From Nitrobacter sp. NHB1 (lineage in GTDB: Bacteria; Pseudomonadota; Alphaproteobacteria; Rhizobiales; Xanthobacteraceae), in contig NZ_JBAMDA010000001.1 in assembly GCF_036964665.1 (NCBI RefSeq), forward strand, positions 1-64,000: a stretch of DNA of 64,000 nt. The letters run 5' to 3'. Positions within the stretch are counted from its first letter, which is position 1. Each line of letters opens with the position of its first letter. Positions 55,948 to 64,000 of this stretch are shown piece by piece. The notes beneath the pieces were generated by a model. The model was not told where the DNA came from and made no database searches. It saw only the letters and a program-made list of their open reading frames with translations. The position numbers and the translations under genes are program-made.

Positions 55948-57138
55948 TTAAGTCCGCTTGCTCCCGCGCATCAGCTCCGCGAAGCGCTTGAACAAATAGT
56001 GCGAGTCGCGTGGCCCCGGCGAAGCCTCCGGGTGATACTGCACGGAGAACACCGGCTTGCCCTCGAGTTCGATGCCGCAGTTGGAGCCGTCGAACAGCGA
56101 GACGTGGGTCTGCTTCGCGCCCTTCGGCAGCGTCGCCTCGTCCACAGCAAAGCCGTGATTCATGGAGGTGATCTCCACCTTGCCGGTGGTCTCGTCCCTG
56201 ACCGGATGATTGGCGCCGTGGTGGCCCTGATGCATCTTTTTCGTTTTCGCGCCGACCGCGAGACCGAGCATCTGGTGGCCCAGACAGATGCCGAAGGTCG
56301 GCGTGCCCGATTCGATCACTTTCCGGATCATCGGCACGGCGTACTTCCCGGTCTCGGCCGGATCGCCGGGGCCGTTCGACAGGAATATGCCATCGGGCTT
56401 CATCGCCAGAATGTCTTCCGCCGAAGTGGTCGCCGGCACCACCGTGATCTTGCAGCCTTCGCCGGCGAGCAGGCGCAGGATGTTGCGCTTGATGCCGTAG
56501 TCGACGGCGACGACGTTGAACTCAGGGCTTTCCTGCCGGCCAAACCCGTTGCCCCATGCCCACGGCGTCTCGTTCCAGGTGTAGCGCTGGCTCGATGTCA
56601 CCATCGGCACCAGGTCCATGCCCTCGAGGCCGGGCCACTCGCGCGCCTCCTCCTTCAATCCGTGCAGATCGAACTGGCCGTCCTTGGCGTGCGCCACCAC
56701 CGCGTTGGGCATACCCTTGGTGCGGATCAGTGCGGTCAGCGCGCGGGTGTCGATGCCCGAGATGCCGATGACTCCGCGCGCCTTCAGCCAGGCGTCGAGG
56801 TGTTTGGCGGCACGGTAGTTCGAGGGATCAGTGATGGCGCTGCGCAGGATGACGCCGCGCGCGCCCGGCGTCGCCGCCATGTTCACCGTTTCGATGTCCT
56901 CGTCGTTGGTGCCGACGTTGCCGATATGCGGGAAGGTGAAGGTGATGAGCTGCCCGGCATAGGAGGGATCGGTGAGGATTTCCTCGTAGCCGGTCATCGC
57001 GGTGTTGAAGCAGACTTCCCCGACTGCCTGGCCCTCTGCGCCGAGGCCGAAGCCCTCGAGCACGGTGCCGTCGGCGAGCACGAGAAGCGCGGTCGGCTTG
57101 AGGTCCGGCCAGGCTGAGGCGTTTTCCGATGTGGTCAT
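55948..57138 (-). CDS. carA: carbamoyl-phosphate synthase small subunit CarA
   Basis: 396-aa glutaminase subunit feeding ammonia to CarB. N-terminal TALLVLADGTVLEGFGLG and CFNTAMTGYEEILTDPSYAG. The class I amidotransferase triad is in TFGICLGHQMLGLAVGA (Cys), and the His-Glu pair in VFSVQYHPEASPGP. GFGRQESPEFNVVAVDYGIK marks the domain joint. Not adjacent to carB; the interval holds DUF302, tRNA, methyltransferase and dps genes. Confidence 0.97.
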   Translation of the reverse strand: MTTSENASAWPDLKPTALLVLADGTVLEGFGLGAEGQAVGEVCFNTAMTGYEEILTDPSYAGQLITFTFPHIGNVGTNDEDIETVNMAATPGARGVILRSAITDPSNYRAAKHLDAWLKARGVIGISGIDTRALTALIRTKGMPNAVVAHAKDGQFDLHGLKEEAREWPGLEGMDLVPMVTSSQRYTWNETPWAWGNGFGRQESPEFNVVAVDYGIKRNILRLLAGEGCKITVVPATTSAEDILAMKPDGIFLSNGPGDPAETGKYAVPMIRKVIESGTPTFGICLGHQMLGLAVGAKTKKMHQGHHGANHPVRDETTGKVEITSMNHGFAVDEATLPKGAKQTHVSLFDGSNCGIELEGKPVFSVQYHPEASPGPRDSHYLFKRFAELMRGSKRT

Positions 57139-57262
57139 GAGTGCATGACATAGCCCCGCTACCGTACCGCGTCAAACTCCGGTTGTCTCACGCGCCAACG
57201 CGGCTTACATCAGGTTTTGACGTGAATTGGGCGGCGTTCCACGTCGCAAGGGGGAGATTTCG

Positions 57263-57718
57263 ATGCTGCGCGACGACATCAACAACGCCGTCAAGGAGGC
57301 GATGAAGGCCAGGGACGAGCGCAAGCTCTCCACGCTGCGCATGGTCAACTCCACCATCAAGAATGCCGACATCGAGGCGCGCGGGCAAGGCAAGCCGCCG
57401 CTGTCGGACGGCGATCTGCTCGGCATCTTGCAGAAGATGATCAAGCAGCGCCAGGAGTCGGTCGAGCTTTATGAAAAGGGCGGCCGTGAGGAACTGGCCG
57501 CGCAGGAGCGCGCGGAAATTCTCGTGATCTCCGGTTATCTGCCGAAGCAGATGTCCGACGACGAGGTCAAGGCCGCCGTCGCCGCCATCATTGCCGAGAC
57601 CGGAGCGGCCGGCATCAAGGACATGGGCAAGGTAATCGGCGCGCTGAAGGCGAAATACGCTGGGCAAATGGATTTCGGCAAGGCCAGCGGCGTGGTGAAG
57701 GCTGCGCTGACCGGTTAG
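57263..57718 (+). CDS. GatB/YqeY domain protein
   Basis: 151 aa. YqeY family: LRDDINNAVKEAMKARDERK, LSTLRMVNSTIKNADIE, ISGYLPKQMSDDEVKAAVAA and the C-terminal DMGKVIGALKAKYAGQMDFG. Related to the tail domain of GatB amidotransferase; may bind tRNA, but the role is unproven. ATG 57263 has GGGGAG before it. Between carA and dnaG, as in many alphaproteobacteria. Confidence 0.93.
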   Translation: MLRDDINNAVKEAMKARDERKLSTLRMVNSTIKNADIEARGQGKPPLSDGDLLGILQKMIKQRQESVELYEKGGREELAAQERAEILVISGYLPKQMSDDEVKAAVAAIIAETGAAGIKDMGKVIGALKAKYAGQMDFGKASGVVKAALTG

Positions 57719-57913
57719 GCGCTTCACGAATACCCATGCATTGTCGTCGCCTTTGCCGACAGTCTACCGATGACCGCGACCGAAAAGGTGTTGCGGCGGG
57801 AATGGCGCGCGCGGCTGAATTGGTTCCAGTCCCTCGCAGAAATTGTTCGGTTCCAGCACGGGAACGACGTTCCACGCGTCGCGTTGTCGCTTACCAAACA
57901 GGAGGCGAACAAC

Positions 57914-58000
57914 ATGGGCTTTGGACGCGGACTTCTTCTCTGGCTGATCGGGATTCCGATCCCGTTGATCATCCTCCTTGCCATCTTCATGCATCACTGA
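57914..58000 (+). CDS. 28-residue membrane peptide
   Basis: MGFGRGLLLWLIGIPIPLII then LLAIFMHH: one hydrophobic helix. AGGAGG lies 9 bases before the ATG. Followed 18 bases later by a 54-residue membrane protein and a shared terminator, which supports a real two-gene unit. Confidence 0.65.
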   Translation: MGFGRGLLLWLIGIPIPLIILLAIFMHH

Positions 58001-58018
58001 GCTTAAGCGAGGAACGAC

Positions 58019-58183
58019 ATGAGCATCGGCACAATCATCCTGATTATTCTCATTATCGCACTGCTGGGCGGCTTCAGCGGCCTCGGTGGTGGTCCGTTTT
58101 ACGGCACAGGCTATTATGGTGGCGGCGGTCTCGGGCTGGTGATCATCATTCTGGTCATCCTGCTCCTGATGGGACGCATCTAG
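58019..58183 (+). CDS. DUF3309-like small membrane protein
   Basis: 54 aa: MSIGTIILIILIIALLGGFS, a Gly/Tyr-rich loop and VIIILVILLLMGRI. The two-span pattern with a glycine-rich middle fits the DUF3309 family of short membrane proteins. AGCGAGGA is the ribosome site. Function unknown. Confidence 0.75.
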   Translation: MSIGTIILIILIIALLGGFSGLGGGPFYGTGYYGGGGLGLVIIILVILLLMGRI

Positions 58184-58198
58184 AGGCGCTCAAAAAGC

Positions 58199-58226
58199 AA
58201 AAGGCCCCGGATATCCGGGGCCTTTT
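58199..58226 (+). terminator. Rho-independent terminator
   Basis: Perfect palindrome AAAGGCCCCGGATATCCGGG plus GCCTTTT, 16 bases after the stop of the DUF3309-like gene; strong GC stem followed by TTTT. Confidence 0.9.
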
Positions 58227-58361
58227 CAGTTCATGGATTTTCATTTCCGGTGAACAACGGCAGTTATGAAAAGACTCGAGCGGGATTCGCACCAAAGGAC
58301 CGACAACGTTTTGAGTCCTGCTCGATTCAAAGCGGCAGCCTTGGCGGGGCGGCTGGCGCGA

Positions 58362-58883
58362 TCATCGTTCAGGCGTCTTGATTCCAAGCTTCTTGAGCGC
58401 TGCCAACATGCGCACCGGCGGCTCCATCCTGATGGCCGGCGCCTTGCCGGTCTCCAAGAGGCTCTTGAGGCCGGAGAGAATCGCCGGCCAGCCGGCGCGG
58501 CCGCCGGAGAGGATGTCGTCGTCGATCGGCCGGTCGTTGGATTGTGTCAACGTCAACCTTATTGCGTCGCCCGCCTGCTCGATGTCGTAACTCACCAGCG
58601 TGCGGCCGAGCGCCTCGATCAGGCCGGGCCAGTTGACGTCCCACGTCACCACCAGCCGAAGCGGCGGCTCGCATGCGATCACCTCGCCGATGATGTGTTC
58701 CGAGCCGTCCGGCGTGCGTACGACGAAGCGGCCGCCGACACGCTCCTCCAGTTCGACGGCGAAGCCAGAGAAATAGTGCCGGCTGAACTCCGCCCTGGTG
58801 AGTGCCTGCCACACCTTGTCCAACGTCGAGGCGATGTAGATCGTGTAGACGAAGGTCGGTTTGAACGTGTTGATATCGATCAT
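58362..58883 (-). CDS. SRPBCC/AHSA1-family protein
   Basis: 173 aa with an Aha1/START-like ligand pocket: FVYTIYIASTLDKVWQALTR, YFSGFAVELEERVGGRFVVR, HIIGEVIACEPPLRLVVTWD and WPAILSGLKSLLETGK near the end. Starts inside the stop of the N-formylglutamate amidohydrolase gene (ATGA), so coupled to it. Ligand unknown. Confidence 0.88.
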   Translation of the reverse strand: MIDINTFKPTFVYTIYIASTLDKVWQALTRAEFSRHYFSGFAVELEERVGGRFVVRTPDGSEHIIGEVIACEPPLRLVVTWDVNWPGLIEALGRTLVSYDIEQAGDAIRLTLTQSNDRPIDDDILSGGRAGWPAILSGLKSLLETGKAPAIRMEPPVRMLAALKKLGIKTPER

Positions 58884-59740
58884 GTGAGATTCTGCGCGTA
58901 CGAGGATTGCGGTGTGATCAGCGTCGTCTCGATCTCGCGGAACAGCCGTGTCAACCGCTTCGCCCATTGCGCCTGTCCGGCTTCGTCTGCGATCAAATCC
59001 TGCCGGATCTCGATGCCGGTATTCATCAGCCCGCGCGCCTCGCCATGCACCGGAATGGTGTAGTCGGTGATGTCGCTCACCGCATAGGGTTTGTTGTCCC
59101 CGACCACGAGATCGCCCTCGGCACGCAGCAATTTCAGCAGCAGGTGCGGCAGAAGCGTGCTGCGGTGGTAGAGCGTGCCGATATGCCATGGCCGCGCGAC
59201 CCCGGTATAGACAGGCGTGAAACTGTGCAGCGAAACCAGCACCGTCGGGCGGCCCCGCGCCAGCCGCCCATCGATCGCCTCTTTGATCCGGCGATGATAG
59301 GGCTCGAAGATCGCGTCCCGCCGCGCGGTGGCCTCGGCCTGCGAAATGCCCTCGTTGCCCGAAATGACCGTGGCTTCGCTGAGCGCCGGAATCGCGCTTG
59401 CGACACCGGGCGGCCGGTTGCAGTCGATCACCAGCCGCGAATAGCGCTGTGCGATCAGGTGCGCGTCGAGCGTCGCCGAAACCCAATCGGCGACGCCGGC
59501 AATCCCGATGTCCCATGCGATATGCCGCTGGCGTTCGCTTTCCGGCAAGCCGAGATCGCCAAGCGCATCGGGAATCATGCGGCCATAGTGGTCGCAGGTC
59601 AGCAGGAAAGGCGAAGCGCCGGAGACGTTGCGTTCGTGGATCGGGGAAACCGGCTTGCCGCCAATGCTCAGATAGGGGTCGTGGCCGCCTTCCGATTCCA
59701 TCTCAGGTCTGCCGTTTTCGTCCGGCGGCGTCTGGTGCAT
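58880..59740 (-). CDS. N-formylglutamate amidohydrolase
   Basis: 286 aa of the COG3931 group; deformylates N-formylglutamate or similar amides. Zinc/active-site stretches: FLLTCDHYGRMIPDALGDLG, HIAWDIGIAGVADWVSATLD, SRLVIDCNRPPG, LVSLHSFTPVYTGVARPWH and EIRQDLIADEAGQ. No histidine-utilisation genes adjoin, so the substrate may not be the histidine-pathway intermediate. Coupled to the SRPBCC gene. Confidence 0.9.
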   Translation of the reverse strand: MHQTPPDENGRPEMESEGGHDPYLSIGGKPVSPIHERNVSGASPFLLTCDHYGRMIPDALGDLGLPESERQRHIAWDIGIAGVADWVSATLDAHLIAQRYSRLVIDCNRPPGVASAIPALSEATVISGNEGISQAEATARRDAIFEPYHRRIKEAIDGRLARGRPTVLVSLHSFTPVYTGVARPWHIGTLYHRSTLLPHLLLKLLRAEGDLVVGDNKPYAVSDITDYTIPVHGEARGLMNTGIEIRQDLIADEAGQAQWAKRLTRLFREIETTLITPQSSYAQNLT

Positions 59741-59763
59741 GAGGTTCCGATTATAGCAGGATG

Positions 59764-59998
59764 AGGTTTGATGGAATCATCATGCCCGACTTTAATACCG
59801 TGATACCCGTCTTGAAACGTTGAGTCGGATCGATGCGACGCCGCGCTTCGATCGGCTACGGCCGCCCACGACCGCGAAGTAACTCAATCGCGCACACGCC
59901 TTTGTGGACGGTTGTGGAAAAAGAGGATATTTTAAGAACAAATATGGTACAGTGCTGGAAAGTGCTATACCCGCCGTCGACATTGAGTGAGACGGCGC
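59764..59998. other. intergenic before dnaG, repeat-like DNA
   Basis: 59765-59850 resembles 38786-38875 (both carry GGTTTGAT.GAATC.TCAT.CCCG and CTTGAAAC), a diverged dispersed repeat. The rest is AT-rich promoter-like DNA; no gene. Confidence 0.45.
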
Positions 59999-61903
59999 AT
60001 GCGTTTCCCGCCCAGCTTTATTGATGAGGTCAAGGCCCGACTTCCGGTTTCGGAAGTCGTGGGCCGGCGCGTGAAGCTGAAACGCGCGGGCCGCGAATTC
60101 AAGGGGCTATCGCCGTTCCAGCAGGAAAAGACGCCGTCGTTCACGGTGAACGACCAGAAGCAGTTCTACCACGACTTCTCGACCGGCAAGCACGGCAACA
60201 TCTTCGACTTCGTGATGGAGACCGAGGGCGTTTCCTTTCCCGAAGCGGTCGAGCGGCTTGCGGCGATGGCGGGGCTTCCGCTTCCACGCAACTCAAAGGA
60301 AGATGAGCAGCGCGAGCAGCGTCAAAAATCCCTGTTCGACGTGATGGATCTCGCGACCCAATATTTTGAGCAGAATCTCGCGTCGCGTGGTGGCGCGCAA
60401 GCGCGAGGCTACCTGTCGGACCGTGCAATCGCCCCGTCCAGCATCGTCGAGTTCCGGATCGGGTACGCCGCCGCAGATCGCTTCGCATTGAAGGAATATC
60501 TGGGATCGAAAGGCGTCCCGGTTGCAGACATGATCGAAGCCGGCCTGTTGATCGCCGGAGATGACATTCCCGTTCCTTACGATCGCTTTCGCGACCGGGT
60601 CATGATTCCGATTCATGACCAGCGCGGCCGTGTCGTCGGATTCGGCGGCCGTGCTCTCAGGCAGGACGTTCAGCCCAAGTATCTGAATTCCCCCGAAACC
60701 TCGATCTTTCATAAAGGCTCGATGGTTTTCAACTTTCATCGCGCGCGCCAGCCGGCTCACGAGGCCAATTCGGTCGTTGCCGTCGAAGGCTACATGGACG
60801 CCATTGCGGTCTATCAGGCCGGAATCAAGGCCGTGGTCGCCACCATGGGGACCGCGTTCACGGAAGAACAGATAGCCACGCTTTGGAGACTGTCTCCCGA
60901 GCCGGTCGTTTGCTTCGACTCCGATCGCGCGGGCGTCGCGGCCGCTTATCGATCCGTCGACCGCATCCTGCCCTTGCTTCGCGTCGGAAAGACGTTCCGC
61001 TTCGTGTTCATGGACGAACAGAAAGACCCAGACGACCTGATTCGGGAAAAAGGTGTCGAGGCATTCAGAAGCGTTTTGTCGGGCTCCCTGCCGTTGTGGG
61101 ATGTGCTTTGGCAGCGCGAGACGGACGGCCACGACGTCCGGACTCCCGATAGACAGGCTGCATTGGAACAGAAGCTCTATGCGCTGGTCCGGACGATTCA
61201 GGACCCGGCCGTCAACACGGCTTTCTTTAGAACCTCCCGGATGCAGCTCGCCAACCTGTTTTGGCAGGTCAATCGGGGGCCGGCCCGCAAGAATAAAGAA
61301 GCGGGCTCGAAATTCGTTCGAAGCGAACTCAACTTTAGTGGCGAAGGACAGCGTTCGGGGTTGCAAAAGGTCGTTCTCGGGATGCTCGTCGAATATCCAG
61401 AGCTACTCGAGGACAAGCAGGACTCCGTCTTGCGCTTGCACTTTCCTGAGAACTTCGATCGTTTTTTGACCAGCCTCTTTCGGTTGCTGGTTACCGAGGC
61501 AAAGCTGTCTGTCTCGCTGATCTGGGAGAAGCTTGGCGTCGAATTTTTTGACACGCTGCAAACCGTCCATGGAAAAGCAGGCGAAGGAAAACCGTGCGGG
61601 CATCGGCTGTTCGAGCGCTTTCCAATTTTAAGTAGCGATCCATTGCGCGATTTTGTGTCCCGGTGCCTGGATCACTTCATCAAAATCCTCCATTGGCATG
61701 AGTTGGAAGATGACATCCAGCGGGCCAGGCTCGATGCCGGAGAAGGAGACGAATCGGCTGTCGCGCGACTGTTGAGTCTGGTTCGGGAAGGTCACGCCGA
61801 ACAGGAAGGCATCAGTGCCGAGGGAGTGGCCTTATCGGAGTGGGCGGAAGACATCATCCGTATTTGGGCGCCCCAAGGCGGGACGATGCACCTCGCTGCG
61901 TGA
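59999..61903 (+). CDS. dnaG: DNA primase DnaG lacking zinc-ligand residues
   Basis: 634-aa primase making RNA primers for replication. The N-terminal CHC2-like domain reads KGLSPFQQEKTPSFTVND and FYHDFSTGKHGNIFDFVM: at the usual Cys-His-Cys-Cys zinc positions stand Ser, Gln, Asp and Thr. The central TOPRIM core is intact: VVAVEGYMDAIAVYQAG (acidic Glu) and VVCFDSDRAG (DxD). The C-terminal DnaB-binding helical domain follows. Start ATG 59999 (MRFPPSFIDEVK). Upstream of rpoD, as in the standard macromolecular-synthesis order; the loss of zinc ligands is seen in rhizobial relatives. Confidence 0.95.
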   Translation: MRFPPSFIDEVKARLPVSEVVGRRVKLKRAGREFKGLSPFQQEKTPSFTVNDQKQFYHDFSTGKHGNIFDFVMETEGVSFPEAVERLAAMAGLPLPRNSKEDEQREQRQKSLFDVMDLATQYFEQNLASRGGAQARGYLSDRAIAPSSIVEFRIGYAAADRFALKEYLGSKGVPVADMIEAGLLIAGDDIPVPYDRFRDRVMIPIHDQRGRVVGFGGRALRQDVQPKYLNSPETSIFHKGSMVFNFHRARQPAHEANSVVAVEGYMDAIAVYQAGIKAVVATMGTAFTEEQIATLWRLSPEPVVCFDSDRAGVAAAYRSVDRILPLLRVGKTFRFVFMDEQKDPDDLIREKGVEAFRSVLSGSLPLWDVLWQRETDGHDVRTPDRQAALEQKLYALVRTIQDPAVNTAFFRTSRMQLANLFWQVNRGPARKNKEAGSKFVRSELNFSGEGQRSGLQKVVLGMLVEYPELLEDKQDSVLRLHFPENFDRFLTSLFRLLVTEAKLSVSLIWEKLGVEFFDTLQTVHGKAGEGKPCGHRLFERFPILSSDPLRDFVSRCLDHFIKILHWHELEDDIQRARLDAGEGDESAVARLLSLVREGHAEQEGISAEGVALSEWAEDIIRIWAPQGGTMHLAA

Positions 61904-62598
61904 GCGGGCGCTGGTTCCTGCAAACGGACGAATCATGCCATCTCCGCTTAGGGCTCTCGCTGGCGAGGAGACCGGGTGGCGCTGCGTTCGGCCGGGCCGC
62001 GCGGGAGAAGTTTCGATCCTGCACCTGATTGACCAGGGCCGTTACGCGACCGTCTCGGGGAGAACTATTTTCCGTGGAACTCGCCCGTTTCGATCGAACG
62101 ATGCGACGGAATTCCGCTGGACTTGGGCGCCTCGGGTCGACGGAGAATGAGGCGGGGGCGGGTTCGGTGGCTGCCCCGAAAAGACCGGAGCCGGAGATAG
62201 TGAGCAAATTCAGCAGTCTCTCGGCCACCCGATACCGGTCGATCGGCTTGCATCGTCAGCGGCACTTCTTACTTAGGGAACGGAACGACGCCGAATCTTT
62301 GGTCTGAAGCAAAATTGATGCGGGACGGCGGCGCCCGGAACCGCGAAAAGACTCGCCAAATCCAAGCTTTGGCGGCAAAAACAGGGTTAATAGAAAGTCA
62401 AGGCCTGACAGGCTAAGTCATCCGACACGTAGTCCAGCGCGGATACGATCATTCGGCGAGAGGGTTGACGGGGTGGCGAGAGGTTTGCGCCGCCCTTTGT
62501 GCGTCGTGAGCGGCGCAAATCAAAAGCGCCGGACGCGGCGCGGGTTTCACGGGGGAAGCGGGCGCGCTTCCCGCATGAGTGCGTTTCAGGAGCTGTGA
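61904..62598. other. intergenic between dnaG and rpoD
   Basis: Nearly 700 bases with one possible small gene (61935-62150). The remainder, 62151-62598, has only short unsupported frames; the rpoD promoter should lie here but no box is clear enough to place. Confidence 0.5.
61935..62150 (+). CDS. possible 71-aa protein, unrecognised
   Basis: MPSPLRALAGEETGWRCVRP then LHLIDQGRYATVSGRTIFRG and DATEFRWTWAPR. Looks like a small folded domain, but no ribosome site is obvious and the opposite strand is also open. Weak call. Confidence 0.35.
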   Translation: MPSPLRALAGEETGWRCVRPGRAGEVSILHLIDQGRYATVSGRTIFRGTRPFRSNDATEFRWTWAPRVDGE

Positions 62599-64000
62599 AT
62601 GGCGAGCAAGGCAAAGACGCTGCAGGTCAAGGACAAGGAAAAAGACGACAAGGCAGCGGACGCCCCCGAGAAGGATGCTGCGGACGCGCCGTCGCCGCTG
62701 CTCGACCTGTCCGATGCCGCCGTCAAGAAGATGATCAAGCAGGCCAAGAAGCGCGGCTTCGTCACCTTCGACCAGCTCAATGAAGTGCTGCCGTCCGACA
62801 CCACCTCGCCGGAGCAGATCGAGGACATCATGTCGATGCTCTCCGACATGGGCATCAACGTGTCCGAGTCCGAGGACGCCGACAGCGACGACGAAAACAA
62901 GGAAGAGGCCGACGACGAGACCGACAACGAACTGGTCGAGGTCACGCAGAAGGCTGTCGCCGAGGTCAAGAAGTCGGAACCCGGCGAGCGCACCGACGAT
63001 CCCGTGCGGATGTACCTGCGCGAGATGGGCACCGTCGAGCTGTTGTCGCGCGAGGGCGAGATCGCCATCGCCAAGCGCATCGAGGCCGGCCGCGAGGCGA
63101 TGATCGCGGGGCTCTGCGAAAGCCCGCTGACGTTCCAGGCCATCATCATCTGGCGCGATGAACTCAACGAGGGAAAAATCTTCCTGCGCGACATCATCGA
63201 CCTCGAGGCGACCTATGCCGGCCCCGACGCCAAGAACAACATGAACCCGGCGCTGCTCGGGGCGCCGACCGGCCCCGACGGCCAGCCGCTGCCGGCGGGC
63301 GACGCCGCCGCGGCATCGGGCGCGGGCGACCTCGGCGCCACCGTGACCGCGCCCCCCGCAGCACCGCCGTCGCCGACCCCGTTCCGTACGGCGCGGGGTG
63401 CGCCGGCCGGGGCTGGCGACCGGGACGAAAAGGACCAGGCCGGGGCCGCCGAAGGCGAGATGGAGGAGGACGACTTCGACAACCAGATGTCGCTCGCGGC
63501 CATCGAGGCCGAGCTGAAGCCGAAGGTGGTCGAAACCTTCGACAAGATCGCCGAAAACTACAAGAAGCTGCGCCGCCTGCAGGAAGCCGACATCTCCAAC
63601 CAGCTCCAGAACGAAACGCTCTCGCCGAATCAGGAGCGCCGCTACAGGAAGCTGAAGGACGAGATCGTCGTCGAGGTGAAATCGCTGCGGCTCAATCAGG
63701 CGCGCATCGATTCGCTGGTCGAGCAGCTTTACGACATCAACAAGAGGCTGGTCTCGTTCGAGGGCCGCCTGTTGCGGCTTGGCGACAGCCACGGCGTCGC
63801 GCGTGAAGACTTTCTGAGGAATTACCAGGGCTCGGAGCTGGATCCGAAGTGGATCAACCGGGTCTCGAAGCTGTCAGCGAAAGGCTGGAAGAATTTCGTT
63901 CATCACGAGAAGGACCGCATCAAGGAGCTGCGCGGCGAGATCCAGCAGCTCGCGGCGTTGACCGGGCTCGAGATCGGCGAATTCCGCAAGATCGTGCACA
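62599..64000 (+). CDS. rpoD: RNA polymerase sigma-70 factor RpoD (partial)
   Basis: N-terminal 467 residues of the primary sigma factor; the gene runs off the window. Region 1.1 is SPLLDLSDAAVKKMIKQAKK and VTFDQLNEVLP, acidic as expected. Region 1.2 is DPVRMYLREMGTVELLSREG. The nonconserved region follows, with an unusually long Ala/Pro/Gly-rich acidic insert at about residues 215-290 (PAGDAAAASGAGDLGATV). Conserved helices resume at SLAAIEAELKPKVVETFDKI. CAGGAG lies about 7 bases before the ATG. Regions 2-4 are beyond the end. Confidence 0.97.
   Translation, partial: MASKAKTLQVKDKEKDDKAADAPEKDAADAPSPLLDLSDAAVKKMIKQAKKRGFVTFDQLNEVLPSDTTSPEQIEDIMSMLSDMGINVSESEDADSDDENKEEADDETDNELVEVTQKAVAEVKKSEPGERTDDPVRMYLREMGTVELLSREGEIAIAKRIEAGREAMIAGLCESPLTFQAIIIWRDELNEGKIFLRDIIDLEATYAGPDAKNNMNPALLGAPTGPDGQPLPAGDAAAASGAGDLGATVTAPPAAPPSPTPFRTARGAPAGAGDRDEKDQAGAAEGEMEEDDFDNQMSLAAIEAELKPKVVETFDKIAENYKKLRRLQEADISNQLQNETLSPNQERRYRKLKDEIVVEVKSLRLNQARIDSLVEQLYDINKRLVSFEGRLLRLGDSHGVAREDFLRNYQGSELDPKWINRVSKLSAKGWKNFVHHEKDRIKELRGEIQQLAALTGLEIGEFRKIVH

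Overview
The window looks like chromosomal DNA of an alphaproteobacterium of the Bradyrhizobium/Rhodopseudomonas/Nitrobacter group, most likely Nitrobacter. The strongest pointer is a complete 1,214-residue NarG/NxrA-type molybdoenzyme without a twin-arginine signal, which reads as the nitrite oxidoreductase alpha subunit of Nitrobacter. Supporting signs are high GC, an alphaproteobacterial class A RNase P RNA, a riboswitch-led thi operon, a rhizobial-type DnaG lacking zinc ligands next to rpoD, and dispersed intergenic repeats typical of this family.

Layout. 1-6.4 kb is decayed mobile DNA: an IS5-type transposase relic, a phage packaging/modification module on the minus strand (large terminase, DUF5681 protein, and a ParB-methyltransferase broken by one missing base), an unrecognised gene, and an IS66 relic bearing one copy of a 41-bp perfect inverted repeat. 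6.8-16.5 kb holds an ABC-F ATPase, the AMPylase SelO, an nxrA with no nxrX/nxrB beside it, a truncated substrate-binding-protein relic, and a phosphofructokinase with pyrophosphate-type signature residues.

16.7-26.7 kb is a surface-sugar island. It has relics of an older nonulosonate pair, pseB-pseC, a glycosyltransferase-like gene, a pseudaminic acid synthase, and Nudix, HAD and methyltransferase genes. A pseudaminate-associated methylase sits between two thermonuclease fragments, followed by an SpsF-type cytidylyltransferase. PseB, PseC and PseI would make pseudaminic acid and the cytidylyltransferase could activate it. No pseG or pseH is visible here.

27-43.6 kb is ordinary chromosome: oligopeptidase B, a Fis-type HTH protein, exported or unknown small genes, the TPP riboswitch-thiO-thiS-thiG-thiE-(membrane protein)-thiC operon, a lytic transglycosylase, dodecin, a DUF4403 protein, an extensin-like lipoprotein and rnpB. 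43.6-64 kb carries an orphan ParA, a LysR regulator, trxB divergent from an Lrp regulator, greA, carB and carA (separated by about 3.5 kb), dps, yqeY, tiny membrane proteins, an N-formylglutamate amidohydrolase, dnaG and the start of rpoD.

The least ordinary element is in the carB-carA interval. A tRNA-Gly gene lies between two minus-strand tRNA-like genes that have a GCA (Cys) triplet and U73 but abnormal D-arms and anticodon loops. A terminator-like hairpin also sits directly in front of carB. All calls are from reading the sequence; no database search was run.
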